Below are positions 34,250 to 46,167 of a stretch of 49,410 nucleotides of DNA, one piece after another. The translations under genes were made by a program, and so were the position numbers. This DNA comes from a bacterium (GTDB lineage Bacteria > Patescibacteriota > UBA1384 > VFKW01): assembly GCA_030647355.1 (NCBI GenBank), contig JAUSIS010000008.1, forward strand, positions 1 through 49,410, read 5' to 3'. The stretch's first letter is position 1. Every line of letters starts with the position of its first letter. The notes under the pieces were generated by a model. That model was not told the DNA's origin. It searched no databases and was given only the letters and a program-made list of their open reading frames with translations.

Positions 34250-35521
34250 ATGCTTGACATAAAATTTATTCGCGAAAACCCGGAAAAAATAAAAGAAAAT
34301 AGCAAAAACCGCTTGGCTAAAGTAGATGTTGATAAATTGCTTGCTTTAGATGAAAAGCGCCGCCGATTAATTCAAGAAATTGATGAAATGCGAGCCAATA
34401 GAAATGCTAAATCCAAAACCAAACCAACGCCGCAAGTTATTACAGAGATGAAAAAACTAGGCGATGAGATCTCTAAAAAAGAAGCGGAATTCAATAAAAT
34501 TGAACCGGAATACCAAGAGCTTCTCCACGGCGTCCCCAATCTCACCGATCCCGAGGTTAAAGTTTCTCAAAACGAAGACGAAAATGTCGTTTTAGAGCAA
34601 AAATATAAACCGACAAAATTCAATTTTACTCCCTTAGACCATATCCAGTTGGCAGAAAAACTTGACTTAATTGACTTCGATCGGGCAACCAAAGTTACTG
34701 GCGCTAAATTCTACTATTCTAAAAACGAGCTTGTTTTGCTCGATTTAGCTTTAACGCGATTCGCTTTTGATATTGCCATTAAACACGGCTATACACCTTT
34801 TATCACCCCCGATCTAGCCAAACGGGAAATATTGGAAGCAGTCGGGTTCAATCCGCGCGGCGAATCCACCCAAGTTTATAATATAGAAAATAGTGATTTA
34901 AGTTTAATAGCTACCGCCGAAATCACTATGGGCGGCTACCATAAAGATGAAATTATCCCCGCAAAAGAGTTACCGAAAAAATATGTCGCTCTATCGCATT
35001 GTTTTCGCACAGAAGCCGGCTCCTATTCCAAATTTTCCAAAGGCATCTTCCGCGTCCATCAATTCTCCAAAGTAGAACTTTTTCAATACACTCTGCCTGA
35101 AAAATCAAAAGAAGCGCATGACGAACTTCTAAAGATTGAAAAAGAAATCTTTGATAAGCTTAATATTCCTTATAGAGTTATTGATCACTGTACTGCCGAT
35201 CTGGGAACGCCCAGTTATCGCACCTTTGATTTGGAAGCCTGGATGCCCGGCAAACCCAATAAAGATGGCTCGATGGGGGATTGGGCAGAGATCACTTCCA
35301 CTTCCAACTGCACCGACTATCAATCTCGTGCTCTTAATATTAAATATCAAGACGAAAAGGGTCAGAAAGATTATATCCATACCTTAAACGGGACAGCTAT
35401 GGTTATGACTCGTCCGATTATCGCCATTTTAGAAAATTTTCAGCAACCCGATGGAACTGTCAAAATCCCCGACGTTTTAATTCCCTATACTAATTTTGAC
35501 AAGATCATTAAATCTAAATGA
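34250..35521 (+). CDS. serS: Seryl-tRNA synthetase
   Basis: 423 residues. The N-terminal tRNA-binding coiled coil (about 30-100) precedes the class II core with motif 2 SHCFRTEAGSYSKFSKGIFR followed by VHQF, TAEITMGGYH, and motif 3 LNGTAMVMTRPIIAILENF. It charges tRNA-Ser (and tRNA-Sec where present). CGGAGA lies just upstream. The stop overlaps the next ATG (ATGA), coupling it to a surface protein. Confidence 0.97.
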   Translation: MLDIKFIRENPEKIKENSKNRLAKVDVDKLLALDEKRRRLIQEIDEMRANRNAKSKTKPTPQVITEMKKLGDEISKKEAEFNKIEPEYQELLHGVPNLTDPEVKVSQNEDENVVLEQKYKPTKFNFTPLDHIQLAEKLDLIDFDRATKVTGAKFYYSKNELVLLDLALTRFAFDIAIKHGYTPFITPDLAKREILEAVGFNPRGESTQVYNIENSDLSLIATAEITMGGYHKDEIIPAKELPKKYVALSHCFRTEAGSYSKFSKGIFRVHQFSKVELFQYTLPEKSKEAHDELLKIEKEIFDKLNIPYRVIDHCTADLGTPSYRTFDLEAWMPGKPNKDGSMGDWAEITSTSNCTDYQSRALNIKYQDEKGQKDYIHTLNGTAMVMTRPIIAILENFQQPDGTVKIPDVLIPYTNFDKIIKSK

Positions 35522-37713
35522 AAATAAAATTCTTTTCAAAAATATCGAAACGAAAAAAAATAATCCTACTTATTTTATCTATCTGCTCGATAGGCATCTT
35601 AATAGCCGCACTGTTAGTAAGTGAAAAAAAACAGTACAATGCCGATACTCTACAAACAGATCTTAGTATAAAAGGAATCCACCTATATGGTTCTAATAGT
35701 ACACCAACTGGAACAGATGCAAGAAATGCGTTTCATAAATACGTCTATAGCATTTCCATTCCTGATCAGTTCAACTTTATTGGCGTAGATGGCAATATAT
35801 CTATCTCCTCAAAAACCCGTGTGTATTATCAGGCTCTTGTCTCCATAATGAACTCTTCAATCCCTCCAGATGGTCAGTGCCCTACCCTAAATGGCGATCA
35901 TTTCACCTCATACGATCAGATAAAAACAGTTTACCCGGGCGCTCACATGATTTCTGCCTTTAACATTGCGGCAAATCATCCGGGTAGCGAAGAAACGGAA
36001 ACGGTCACTACAAATACGAAAGTTTCTTTCCCGGTAAAAGTCCCAATTACGGGCTGCGTATTTTTTGTTCTTGATGGAGGAGAGCCGGCATACGCCGAAG
36101 ACCCCGTTACCATGACCAGCAATATGATATTGCGCTATGATACCGCTCCTGCTCCTTCTCCCGCGCCATTTTTTATTCCCCTTGCCGGTGAGTATTATTT
36201 TGGAAGAGATACCGGAACTAATATAGCTAACAAGATAAAGTTGTTCACCTGGGAAGATACATTCGTTTATAATGTTGCCCTTGCCATGAGAAATCCCTAC
36301 TATCCTTATTTAAAATTATTATCACTGACCGGCAATATCACTACCGCGGCCATGACTGGTCGCGCATATGCTCCCCCACCTCCAAGCAATTGGAAGACTA
36401 ATTATGGCTACTACTTATATCAAAAATGTCCGCCTCCTGATAACGGGTTACACGGTCCCGAAGATTATTATAGGGTATTGCCCGCCGATGCAACCCAGCT
36501 TTTGGATGTTACTCACAATCTAACAGGGCTAAGTTCAGAACTTACTCCTATTTCAAAAAATATCAATTCTCTGCTTCTTAAACCCGGCAATTGTTTGATC
36601 AATTTTGTCAGAGCCGAAGAACCTAACGGTAATATTGACAGCCGGCCGCTTACGCAACAAAATACTAACAACCCAAATGGAGGAATGATTACGGATAGTC
36701 AGGTTTGGGCATTAGTCCAGCCAGTTCCCTCTGGCACTTTAATCGGCCGTGTATATATAGACAGTAACGGCAATTCTCGCCGTGATTCAGGGGAAGCTTT
36801 TATTAAAGATCCTTCCGCCAGTTGTGCTAGCAGCACCCCGTTGTCGGGTGTTAATGTGTCTTGGGCAGGACAAGTATCTGGCAGCGCTTTGGTAAATAGA
36901 TGTAACCCGGATCCCTATTATACTTATCCGCTTCCAACCGGCGACTATACTGTAAATTTACAACTTCCTTCCGGTTGGCAGTCGACTTCCCCTAATCCCG
37001 TAAGAATATCTGTCACTAATAATCAGTACTCGAACGCGTGGTTTGGCATTAGGCAAACCCCCACTCCTCCAAAATCTAACCCGAATCCTCCAACTCAAAC
37101 TACCCCCACTCCTCCAAAATCTAATACCACCCCGACTACCAATAATCCAAATTCTCCGTCTCAAATTACGCCTGCTGATTCATCGTCTAAATCTACCATC
37201 AAATTGGTAAGTGTAAAAGTTGTCAATTTAGACGGAAAAACACGATCATTAGAAGAGCCGAATTTAGTTTCTAAAGTTATTAATGGAAAACTGCCGGAAG
37301 TGTCTGAGGGAGAAAAATTGATTATTTCAGGTACGGCTTCTCCTGATGCAAAAATTGTTGCGATTTTAGAATCGCACATTATTGATGACAAAACCCAAAC
37401 TGACCCGAGCGGAAACTGGACCTATACACTTGACCCATCGGTCTTAAATCTGAAAGTTGGAGATAAGAAAGTATCCGGACGCGCAATTGACGCTATAGGG
37501 CAAACCTCGGAAACTATCAGTTTTGCATCGTTTTCCTATAAATCCGCAGGATCGATTTCTGTGTTAGCCATTTTAAAGAAAATTGGGTTTTTTATTATAA
37601 TATTCTATATTACCGTAGGACTCGTCGTTCTTTTAGCAATTTTAATCAACAGATTGGTCAAATTTATTAAAAAGAAAAAACTGTTGCCGCCCAAATCCTT
37701 CAGCAAATTTTAG
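35518..37713 (+). CDS. Large two-anchor secreted surface protein with SdrD/CNA-B-like and Ig-like domains
   Basis: 731 residues. A basic tail and membrane/signal helix (about 14-33) are followed by a long unrecognised extracellular part rich in Tyr, Pro, Asn and paired Cys. Next is a Cna-B/SdrD-like repeat (about 405-515: GTLIGRVYIDSNGNSRRDSG, LPTGDYTVNLQLPSGW). A Pro/Thr linker (about 520-560) has two copies of TPTPPKSN. A Big/Ig-like domain (about 590-670: GTASPDAKIVAILES, DPSGNWTY) is followed by a C-terminal membrane helix (about 678-703) with a KKKKLL end. This is a typical cell-surface stalk or adhesin design. Ligand unknown. It is translationally coupled to serS by ATGA. Confidence 0.8.
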   Translation: MKIKFFSKISKRKKIILLILSICSIGILIAALLVSEKKQYNADTLQTDLSIKGIHLYGSNSTPTGTDARNAFHKYVYSISIPDQFNFIGVDGNISISSKTRVYYQALVSIMNSSIPPDGQCPTLNGDHFTSYDQIKTVYPGAHMISAFNIAANHPGSEETETVTTNTKVSFPVKVPITGCVFFVLDGGEPAYAEDPVTMTSNMILRYDTAPAPSPAPFFIPLAGEYYFGRDTGTNIANKIKLFTWEDTFVYNVALAMRNPYYPYLKLLSLTGNITTAAMTGRAYAPPPPSNWKTNYGYYLYQKCPPPDNGLHGPEDYYRVLPADATQLLDVTHNLTGLSSELTPISKNINSLLLKPGNCLINFVRAEEPNGNIDSRPLTQQNTNNPNGGMITDSQVWALVQPVPSGTLIGRVYIDSNGNSRRDSGEAFIKDPSASCASSTPLSGVNVSWAGQVSGSALVNRCNPDPYYTYPLPTGDYTVNLQLPSGWQSTSPNPVRISVTNNQYSNAWFGIRQTPTPPKSNPNPPTQTTPTPPKSNTTPTTNNPNSPSQITPADSSSKSTIKLVSVKVVNLDGKTRSLEEPNLVSKVINGKLPEVSEGEKLIISGTASPDAKIVAILESHIIDDKTQTDPSGNWTYTLDPSVLNLKVGDKKVSGRAIDAIGQTSETISFASFSYKSAGSISVLAILKKIGFFIIIFYITVGLVVLLAILINRLVKFIKKKKLLPPKSFSKF

Positions 37714-37773
37714 TGCCCCCCACCTAAATATAAAAAAATTACGGTATTTCTTATTGAAAAATCCATTTACTAT

Positions 37774-37806
37774 TATGACAACTATATGACAACATAATTG
37801 TATACT
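37774..37806 (+). promoter_or_regulatory. Possible hpf control region
   Basis: TATGACAAC occurs twice at an 11-base period (37774-37782, 37785-37793), just before a -10-like TATACT (37801-37806). No good -35 is seen, so an activator site is conceivable. Confidence 0.3.
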
Positions 37807-37822
37807 ACCCACAGGAGTCTAT

Positions 37823-38158
37823 ATGAATTGCAACTATAAAGTTCGCCATACCAATCTGGATCAAGCGACTTTGGATTATTGTGAAAAACGAATGGCTAGA
37901 ATCAAAAAACTCTTACCGGCGAACTCCTATATGGAAATTGAGTTCATAGATGAATTTGGCAAACGTGGCGGTCTCGACAAACGCGTCCAAGTTGACATCT
38001 CGATGCCGGGAGAAAAGCAAGCTATCCACCTGGAAAATAGCGCTTTGGATTGGAAAAGCTCGATAGATTATCTTCAAAATCGTCTTGAGGAAGATTTACT
38101 TCGCAGAAAAGAAAAACGCATTGATGAGGGTCGCGGTCCTCGCCCGGATAAACTCTAA
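37823..38158 (+). CDS. hpf: Short ribosome hibernation promoting factor
   Basis: 111 residues of the HPF/RaiA fold: MNCNYKVRHTNLDQATLDYC at the start, KRVQVDISMPGE in the middle and the basic helix LEEDLLRRKEKRID at the end. It lacks the C-terminal dimerisation domain of long HPF. It binds the 30S A/P sites and silences ribosomes in starved cells. hpf is commonly next to secA; here the pair is split by lysA. CAGGAG precedes the ATG. Confidence 0.85.
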   Translation: MNCNYKVRHTNLDQATLDYCEKRMARIKKLLPANSYMEIEFIDEFGKRGGLDKRVQVDISMPGEKQAIHLENSALDWKSSIDYLQNRLEEDLLRRKEKRIDEGRGPRPDKL

Positions 38159-38194
38159 TTTAATTAAATACATTTCAATCTTGTGCTAAATGTA

Positions 38195-38223
38195 TTGATT
38201 TTTATATATCTTATAGATAGAAT
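38195..38223 (+). promoter_or_regulatory. Sigma70-like promoter of lysA
   Basis: TTGATT (38195-38200), a 17-base spacer, TAGAAT (38218-38223), about 45 bases before the start. Confidence 0.55.
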
Positions 38224-38268
38224 GCTGATAAGCGTCATTTTGTAGCAAAAAATAACTCATGGAAGGAA

Positions 38269-39603
38269 GTGGTGGTTTTGAAACCTTGGCTACAAGGAAC
38301 GCAGTGTGTTGGAGAAAAAGGGCAGCTGGAAATTGGCGGCTGCTCGACATTCCAAATCGCCTATGACTATGGGACCCCGGTTCATGTTATAGACGAGAAG
38401 TTCGCCCGTCAAAGGATGTTAGAATACGTCGAGGCGTTCGAGGATTCCTATGGTTATTCTCATGTCTCCTTTGCCGGCAAGAGCTTTCTCTGCTCGGCGT
38501 GGTGCTATGTCCTAGAGCAAGAGGGGATGGGACTGGATGTCTGCTCGCAAGGGGAACTCCATGTAGCCCGCAAGGCTGGCTTTCCACCGGAAGCCATAAC
38601 TGTCCACGGCTGTGCCAAAGATCGAGAGTTTTTGGAAGCAGCCATTGACTATCGTGTGGGACGGATTGTCATTGACAATCTGGATGAAATCCGCGTGATC
38701 AGCAACCTAGCTGACCAATTCGACGTCAAGCAAGGTGTCTTGATTCGAGTCGTTCCCGGCGTGGATACCCACACCCAAGCCAAGATCTCCACCGGTGCTC
38801 CGAACACGAAGTTCGGTTGCCACATTGTCGGAGGCATTGCTACAGAGGGGGTTAGGGAGATCCTCGACTCGCCGAATCTCGTATTCGGTGGACTCCACTC
38901 GCACATCGGCTCATCAATCACCGATTTCCAAGGATTCTACGACCAGATTGACGAGGTCTTGCAGTTCGCTCGTGCGATCGAGAAAGACTTCAAGGCCGAA
39001 ATCCCTGAGGTGAATATCGGCGGTGGTCTAGGCATTGCCTATCTGCCCGACGAGCAAGTGCCCACCATCACCGAATTTGTCGAGGCGATCTGCTCTCACT
39101 TCAAGGCGTCTCTCGAGAAGTATGAAGTGGCAAGTAAGCCGCAGTTGAGCGCGGAACCTGGCAGGAGCATCATCGCTCCGGCTGGAATCACTCTCCAGAA
39201 GGTCTGTGTTGTCAAAAAGATCCCGGACGGCACCGTCCATGTCATCCTCGACGGGGGGCTGTCAAACAATCCGCGTGTCGTCATGTATGACGCCAAGTAC
39301 CACATGTTCTTGGCCAATCGCCCCCAGGCTCAGCACGACATGAGAGTCACGGTTTCCGGCAGCCATTGCGAGACTGACCTTATTCGCGAGGATGTTTTGG
39401 TCCCGCACGACATCCGTCCGGGAGACATCATGGTTGTCCAATGCACGGGTGCATACGGGCATGTGATGTCGAGCAACTATAACGGAACCTGCCGACCGGC
39501 AGTTATCCTGGTCAATGACGGAGCAGCGAATCTCATTGTGCAGCGCGAGGAGTTCGACGATCTGGTTTATCGAGACTCGGTGCCAGCGCGCCTTCTCAAG
39601 TAA
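38269..39603 (+). CDS. lysA: Diaminopimelate decarboxylase-like PLP enzyme (GC-rich cassette)
   Basis: 444 residues of the alanine-racemase-fold, group IV decarboxylase family. PLP lysine Lys71 in FAGKSF, DVCSQGEL, GLHSHIGS (about 210), the phosphate-binding EPGRS (about 298), the specificity-loop Cys in SHCETD and CTGAYG are all present. LysA converts meso-DAP to lysine; no other lysine gene is seen, so the true substrate could be another amino acid. The start is uncertain: GTG 38269, GTG 38272 or TTG 38278, all behind GGAAGGAAG. Composition is far above its neighbours (39001-39060: 34 G/C of 60; 40561-40620 in secA: 23 of 60). It splits hpf from secA and has its own promoter and terminator. 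Confidence 0.88.
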   Translation: MVVLKPWLQGTQCVGEKGQLEIGGCSTFQIAYDYGTPVHVIDEKFARQRMLEYVEAFEDSYGYSHVSFAGKSFLCSAWCYVLEQEGMGLDVCSQGELHVARKAGFPPEAITVHGCAKDREFLEAAIDYRVGRIVIDNLDEIRVISNLADQFDVKQGVLIRVVPGVDTHTQAKISTGAPNTKFGCHIVGGIATEGVREILDSPNLVFGGLHSHIGSSITDFQGFYDQIDEVLQFARAIEKDFKAEIPEVNIGGGLGIAYLPDEQVPTITEFVEAICSHFKASLEKYEVASKPQLSAEPGRSIIAPAGITLQKVCVVKKIPDGTVHVILDGGLSNNPRVVMYDAKYHMFLANRPQAQHDMRVTVSGSHCETDLIREDVLVPHDIRPGDIMVVQCTGAYGHVMSSNYNGTCRPAVILVNDGAANLIVQREEFDDLVYRDSVPARLLK

Positions 39604-39616
39604 TAGACATCAACCA

Positions 39617-39643
39617 AGGCGGCCATCAGCGGTCGCCTCTTTT
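39617..39643 (+). terminator. Terminator of lysA
   Basis: AGGCGGCC, 6-base loop, GGTCGCCT (one G-T pair), then CTCTTTT. Confidence 0.75.
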
Positions 39644-39739
39644 CATATCAAAATTAATAACCCCATAAATATATTTTTATTAACCTCTGCGCTTTTATTG
39701 AGCCGTAAATTGTAGTAATATTAACCTGAAAGGGAAATT

Positions 39740-42355
<2,616 letters not shown>

Positions 42356-42477
42356 TGAGTGAAAAACAAGTAAGCGCAGTCCCGCACTTTACACTTTGTG
42401 TTATAATTGGACATAGTCCATTTAACCGAAAGTAATAGTGCGTGGATGTCACGGTAAATAATAACCGCAGGGGAGAT

Positions 42478-42942
42478 ATGTCCCAAAAATCTCAAAAATT
42501 ATATCCGATTATTGGAACTGGCATCTATATACTAAATGATAAAGCCGAACTTTTGTTAATGAAGCGAATCAGCCCCAATGGACCCGGCACATGGTCGCCG
42601 GCTGGCGGTCATCTTGAATTTGGGGAAGCTTTTGACGATTGTGTTCGAAGGGAAGCCAAAGAAGAATGGGGGATTGATGTTGGCAATATCCGTTTATTAG
42701 GATTGACAAACGATATATATCAGGCAAACAAACACTCTGTGACCCTCCATTTTGCCTGCTCTATCACAAAAGGCGAGCCGACTATCACCGAACCGCACAA
42801 TTTCACCGAAATTGGCTGGTTCAAGCTCAATAATCTTCCCTCCCCTCTCTTTCACCCTGTTGCCAATTTCTTACAAACTGAATTCGACTGTTTTTGTGGA
42901 AGTGGCAAGAAATACAAGAAATGCCACAGAATAGCCACATGA
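42478..42942 (+). CDS. NUDIX hydrolase ending in a secA-derived SEC-C tail
   Basis: 154 residues from the ATG 4 bases after AGGGGAG; an upstream in-frame GTG is weaker. The Nudix box GGHLEFGEAFDDCVRREAKE (then EWGI) fits the consensus, with MutT/nucleotide-type features (MKRISPNGPGTWSPAGGHLE). The normal fold should end near FLQTEFD. The last residues then read [17 protein letters not shown], almost identical to the SecA end 580 bases upstream (32 of 39 bases). So the tail looks like a duplicated piece of secA fused in frame. Whether it binds zinc is unknown; all three Cys and the His are kept. Confidence 0.85.
   Translation: MSQKSQKLYPIIGTGIYILNDKAELLLMKRISPNGPGTWSPAGGHLEFGEAFDDCVRREAKEEWGIDVGNIRLLGLTNDIYQANKHSVTLHFACSITKGEPTITEPHNFTEIGWFKLNNLPSPLFHPVANFLQTEFDCFCGSGKKYKKCHRIAT
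42889..42927 (+). repeat. Second copy of the secA 3' end
   Basis: Matches 42308-42346 of secA at 32 of 39 bases, differences mostly silent. It is separated from the original by the nudix gene, and similarity stops near both stop codons. Confidence 0.8.
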
Positions 42943-43029
42943 TTGATAGCAAAATGACTTTCTCCTATTCAATACCCAAGGATTTGAATTCAACCTCAAA
43001 ATGAGTTATATTTGTTGGAGAGGTAATTC

Positions 43030-43713
43030 ATGCCCATTATTGAATTGCATAATGTTTCAAAAGAATATGGTCGCACGAAAGTTTTGCATGATGTGAGTGT
43101 CTCTTTTGATAAGGGTGAGTTTGTTTCGGTAGTCGGTCACAGTGGAGCCGGCAAATCAACCATCGTTAAACTGTTAACCTGCGAAGAAGTCCCAACTCGC
43201 GGCCGAATAATAGTTGCCGGCCGCGACATCACCCAGCTCAAACCTAAAGAACTGCCATACTACCGCCGGAAAATTGGCGTCATCTTCCAAGACTTTAAAC
43301 TTCTCCCCCAAAAAACTGTCTACGAGAATGTCGCTTATGCCCTCGAAGTCTGTGACTATCCTAATGCTGATATTAAAAAGCGCGTCTCCAAAGTTGTAGA
43401 ACTTGTTGGTCTATCGCATCGCGTCCATAATTACCCGAATGAATTATCGGGCGGTGAGCGCCAACGGGTAGCCATCGCCCGAGCGCTTATCCACAGCCCT
43501 AAAATATTAATTGCCGATGAACCGTCTGGTAATCTCGACCCTGTAAATACTTGGGAGATCATGGAATTGCTTTATCGTATTAACCGCAGCGGCGCTCTTG
43601 TTATTCTGACTACCCACAATAAAACTGTCGTCGATCGGCTCAAAAAACGCGTCGTTTTAATGAAAGGCGGACGTATAATCAGCGATGAGCAATCCGGAAC
43701 TTATGTCATATAA
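43030..43713 (+). CDS. ftsE: Cell division ATP-binding protein FtsE
   Basis: 227 residues. Walker A GHSGAGKST, Q-loop FQDFKLLPQKTVYENV, signature LSGGERQRVAIARAL, Walker B ILIADEPSGNLDP and switch His TTHN are intact. FtsE pairs with FtsX and uses ATP to switch cell-wall hydrolases on at the septum. GGAGAGG lies upstream, and ftsX follows after 103 bases. Confidence 0.95.
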   Translation: MPIIELHNVSKEYGRTKVLHDVSVSFDKGEFVSVVGHSGAGKSTIVKLLTCEEVPTRGRIIVAGRDITQLKPKELPYYRRKIGVIFQDFKLLPQKTVYENVAYALEVCDYPNADIKKRVSKVVELVGLSHRVHNYPNELSGGERQRVAIARALIHSPKILIADEPSGNLDPVNTWEIMELLYRINRSGALVILTTHNKTVVDRLKKRVVLMKGGRIISDEQSGTYVI

Positions 43714-43816
43714 AGGTAAAAAGTAAAATGCATATAGCAAAAACACAAATTAAAAATATTAAAACTAGCAGGTCTTTGCTTTTTTCTATTTTATCTTTAC
43801 TTTCAACGGAGTTGTT

Positions 43817-44746
43817 ATGAATATCCGTTCGCTTTACCGCATAATAAAATTTGGCCTTACCAATTTCTGGCGCAACCGTTGGCTTTCTTTAGCCGCCACC
43901 TTAATGATGACAATTACACTTCTTATTATCAGCTTCTTCGCAATATTAAATTTATCTGTTAATACTGTTTCACAAACCATCCGTTCGCGCCTAGATATGG
44001 AAGTTTTCTTCTTTGACGATCTGGTTCCCGAAGCAAAAATCCTCGCTTTAGCTCAAGACCTCAAGGGTCAGGCAAATGTCAAAGATGTCCACTTCGTCAG
44101 TAAAGCCGAAGCCCAGGAAAATTTCCAAAACTACGAAATAGATCCGGCCGTTATTCAAATAGCCAACGAAATGAATGTCTATCCCCGTAGTCTTAAAATT
44201 AAAGTCAACGATCCGGAAAAAATATCCGATGTCTCCAGTTTTATAAAACAAGCCAAATATTCCGACATTGTCTGTAAAGAATTAAAATGTTTGTCATCAA
44301 ACTCAAAACAAACTCAAGACACCACAAATACTCTCATTAACTACACCCGTTTCATTAAACGCATTGGCTGGGCAACAGGTGCCATCTTCGTTCTCGTCTC
44401 GATACTCATCATCCTAAACACTATTAAACTTACCATCTTTACCAGACGGGACGAGATTGAGATCATGAAGCTGGTTGGGGCAAATCATGCCTTTATCCGC
44501 TTGCCATTCGTGATCGAGGCGGTTCTTTACGGGCTTTTAGCTACCATTATCTCCCTTGGGACTATTACTTTGATTATTAAATTCACTACTCCCTACATTT
44601 CCCGCTCTCTCAAAATAGTTAATTTAGATATGATGCGTTTTTTCCAAGATCATCTATTTCAGATTATTCTCCTGCAACTAGGGGTCAGTCTCATAATTTC
44701 CATTTTCTGCAGCGTTATCTCGATTCGCACTCACCTGAAGACCTGA
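43817..44746 (+). CDS. ftsX: Cell division protein FtsX
   Basis: 309 residues with four membrane helices (about 22-46, 186-208, 232-258 and 278-300) and an extracellular loop between helices 1 and 2 (about 55-170), the part that binds hydrolase activators. NFWRNRWLSLAATLMMTITL and VGANHAFIRLPFVIEAVLYG are typical. It acts with FtsE just upstream and, by position, with the secreted coiled-coil peptidase just downstream. Confidence 0.94.
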   Translation: MNIRSLYRIIKFGLTNFWRNRWLSLAATLMMTITLLIISFFAILNLSVNTVSQTIRSRLDMEVFFFDDLVPEAKILALAQDLKGQANVKDVHFVSKAEAQENFQNYEIDPAVIQIANEMNVYPRSLKIKVNDPEKISDVSSFIKQAKYSDIVCKELKCLSSNSKQTQDTTNTLINYTRFIKRIGWATGAIFVLVSILIILNTIKLTIFTRRDEIEIMKLVGANHAFIRLPFVIEAVLYGLLATIISLGTITLIIKFTTPYISRSLKIVNLDMMRFFQDHLFQIILLQLGVSLIISIFCSVISIRTHLKT

Positions 44747-44770
44747 CCCCATTGACATTGAACTCTAAGC

Positions 44771-44798
44771 TTGACAGCCGAGCTGCCTATGCTAGTAT
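44771..44798 (+). promoter_or_regulatory. Promoter of the coiled-coil peptidase gene
   Basis: TTGACA (44771-44776), a 16-base spacer, TAGTAT (44793-44798), 63 bases before the ATG. Confidence 0.6.
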
Positions 44799-44861
44799 TA
44801 AATCACGGCTTTTCTCGTGCTTATCGCTAAGATCGGCACAAATCAAGGAGGGTGTTGCTAA

Positions 44862-46100
44862 ATGCTCAAGATAGAGTTGGCAAATAGAAAAACTTTATCA
44901 CTAACCCGCAAAGGCGTAATCACGCTGATGCTTTTTACTATTTTATTGGCTTTTCTACCAGTTTCTGCTTATGGCGCTACTCTTGATGAATTGGAACAGC
45001 AAAGGATTGAAGCCGCGCAGAGGGCTAACGACCTCAAAAAACAAGCTGCTGAAAAAACAAACCAAGTAGATGACCTTGCCACGATAACGCAGAAACTTTC
45101 AAAACAAATCTCGGATCTTCAGTATAGAATTAATTCCCTTCAAAATAAAATCAATATTAATGAAAAATCCATTACTGAAACTGAATCGCAAATCCAACAG
45201 AAGCAAGCCGAACTTGAGATTAATATGCAAAAGCAAGCCGAAGCTATTCGGACATTATATGTTGTTGGCCGCAAAAGTACTCTCGAAACCTTGATAACCA
45301 GCAATTCGCTCTCAGAAACAGTCGCCCGAAAGCAGTATCTCTCTGCGTTATCAGGAAAGATCGAATCAATGATGAAGGAGATAAAACAGCTGAAGAAAGA
45401 CTTGGAAGCCAAGAAAGTAGATTTACAGAAACGTAAGGAAGACCTTATTGGGCAAAGAGAGCAGGTAAAAATCCAACAAGCAGACCTGCTTAACCAAAAA
45501 CAAATTCAGAACAGGCTTCTGAATGATACGAAAAATGCCCTCGCTGATTTACAAAGCCAACAAAGAGCAATGCAACGACAAGTGGCAGATATTCGTCAAA
45601 AAATTCAGGCTCTTAGTGCACAAAAAAATTGGGGTAACGGAATCATCTCTGATACTGATCTAAGTTGGTACCAAACACAAACAGGTAATTCTGCAAGTCT
45701 TGGCCCCTATACTATCAATGATTCAGGTTGTTTAATCACCTCTATTGCTATGGTGGCAACCTTTTATGGAACATGGGTTACTCCAACAACCATAGCAGGG
45801 AGTGGCTATATAGGGAGTGATGGGTTAGTTCCATCCCCCTTTACAGGTTATGGCGTGAGAGTTGACAGAGGCGTTCCCGTAGATTGGAGTGTTGTCAACA
45901 GTGATCTTGATAGTAACCGTCCTGTGATAGTGAGTCTATTTATCCCTGGATTTGAGTCAATTAATTCTGATGGCTCATCCCATTTTATAGTGTTAAAAGG
46001 TAGATCTAGCGATAAGTATATAATGCATGATCCCATTGGCACTGGCCGTAGCTATAGTTTAAGTCAGGTTAGATCAATGAAGCGAGTCCATGAGCTATAA
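44862..46100 (+). CDS. Secreted coiled-coil protein with C39-like peptidase domain, likely FtsEX partner
   Basis: 412 residues. A signal peptide (about 15-38, VSAYGA cleavage) is followed by a long coiled coil (40-253) with the PcsB/EnvC-type hinge RTLYVVGRKSTLETLITSNS. The C-terminal papain-like domain (265-412) has Cys290 in DSGCLITSIAMV, His374 in SHFIVLKG and Asp390 in MHDP, fitting Peptidase_C39_2. PcsB has the same layout with a CHAP domain, EnvC with a LytM domain. Position right after ftsEX suggests FtsX binds the coiled coil and releases the peptidase on septal peptidoglycan. It has its own promoter. GGAGGGTG precedes the ATG. Confidence 0.85.
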   Translation: MLKIELANRKTLSLTRKGVITLMLFTILLAFLPVSAYGATLDELEQQRIEAAQRANDLKKQAAEKTNQVDDLATITQKLSKQISDLQYRINSLQNKININEKSITETESQIQQKQAELEINMQKQAEAIRTLYVVGRKSTLETLITSNSLSETVARKQYLSALSGKIESMMKEIKQLKKDLEAKKVDLQKRKEDLIGQREQVKIQQADLLNQKQIQNRLLNDTKNALADLQSQQRAMQRQVADIRQKIQALSAQKNWGNGIISDTDLSWYQTQTGNSASLGPYTINDSGCLITSIAMVATFYGTWVTPTTIAGSGYIGSDGLVPSPFTGYGVRVDRGVPVDWSVVNSDLDSNRPVIVSLFIPGFESINSDGSSHFIVLKGRSSDKYIMHDPIGTGRSYSLSQVRSMKRVHEL

Positions 46101-46167
46101 CTACTAATCTTGTCTTCCCACTCTAATTTGTTATCATGAAGCCAGACGCTTTTGATTGTGGGGTAAA

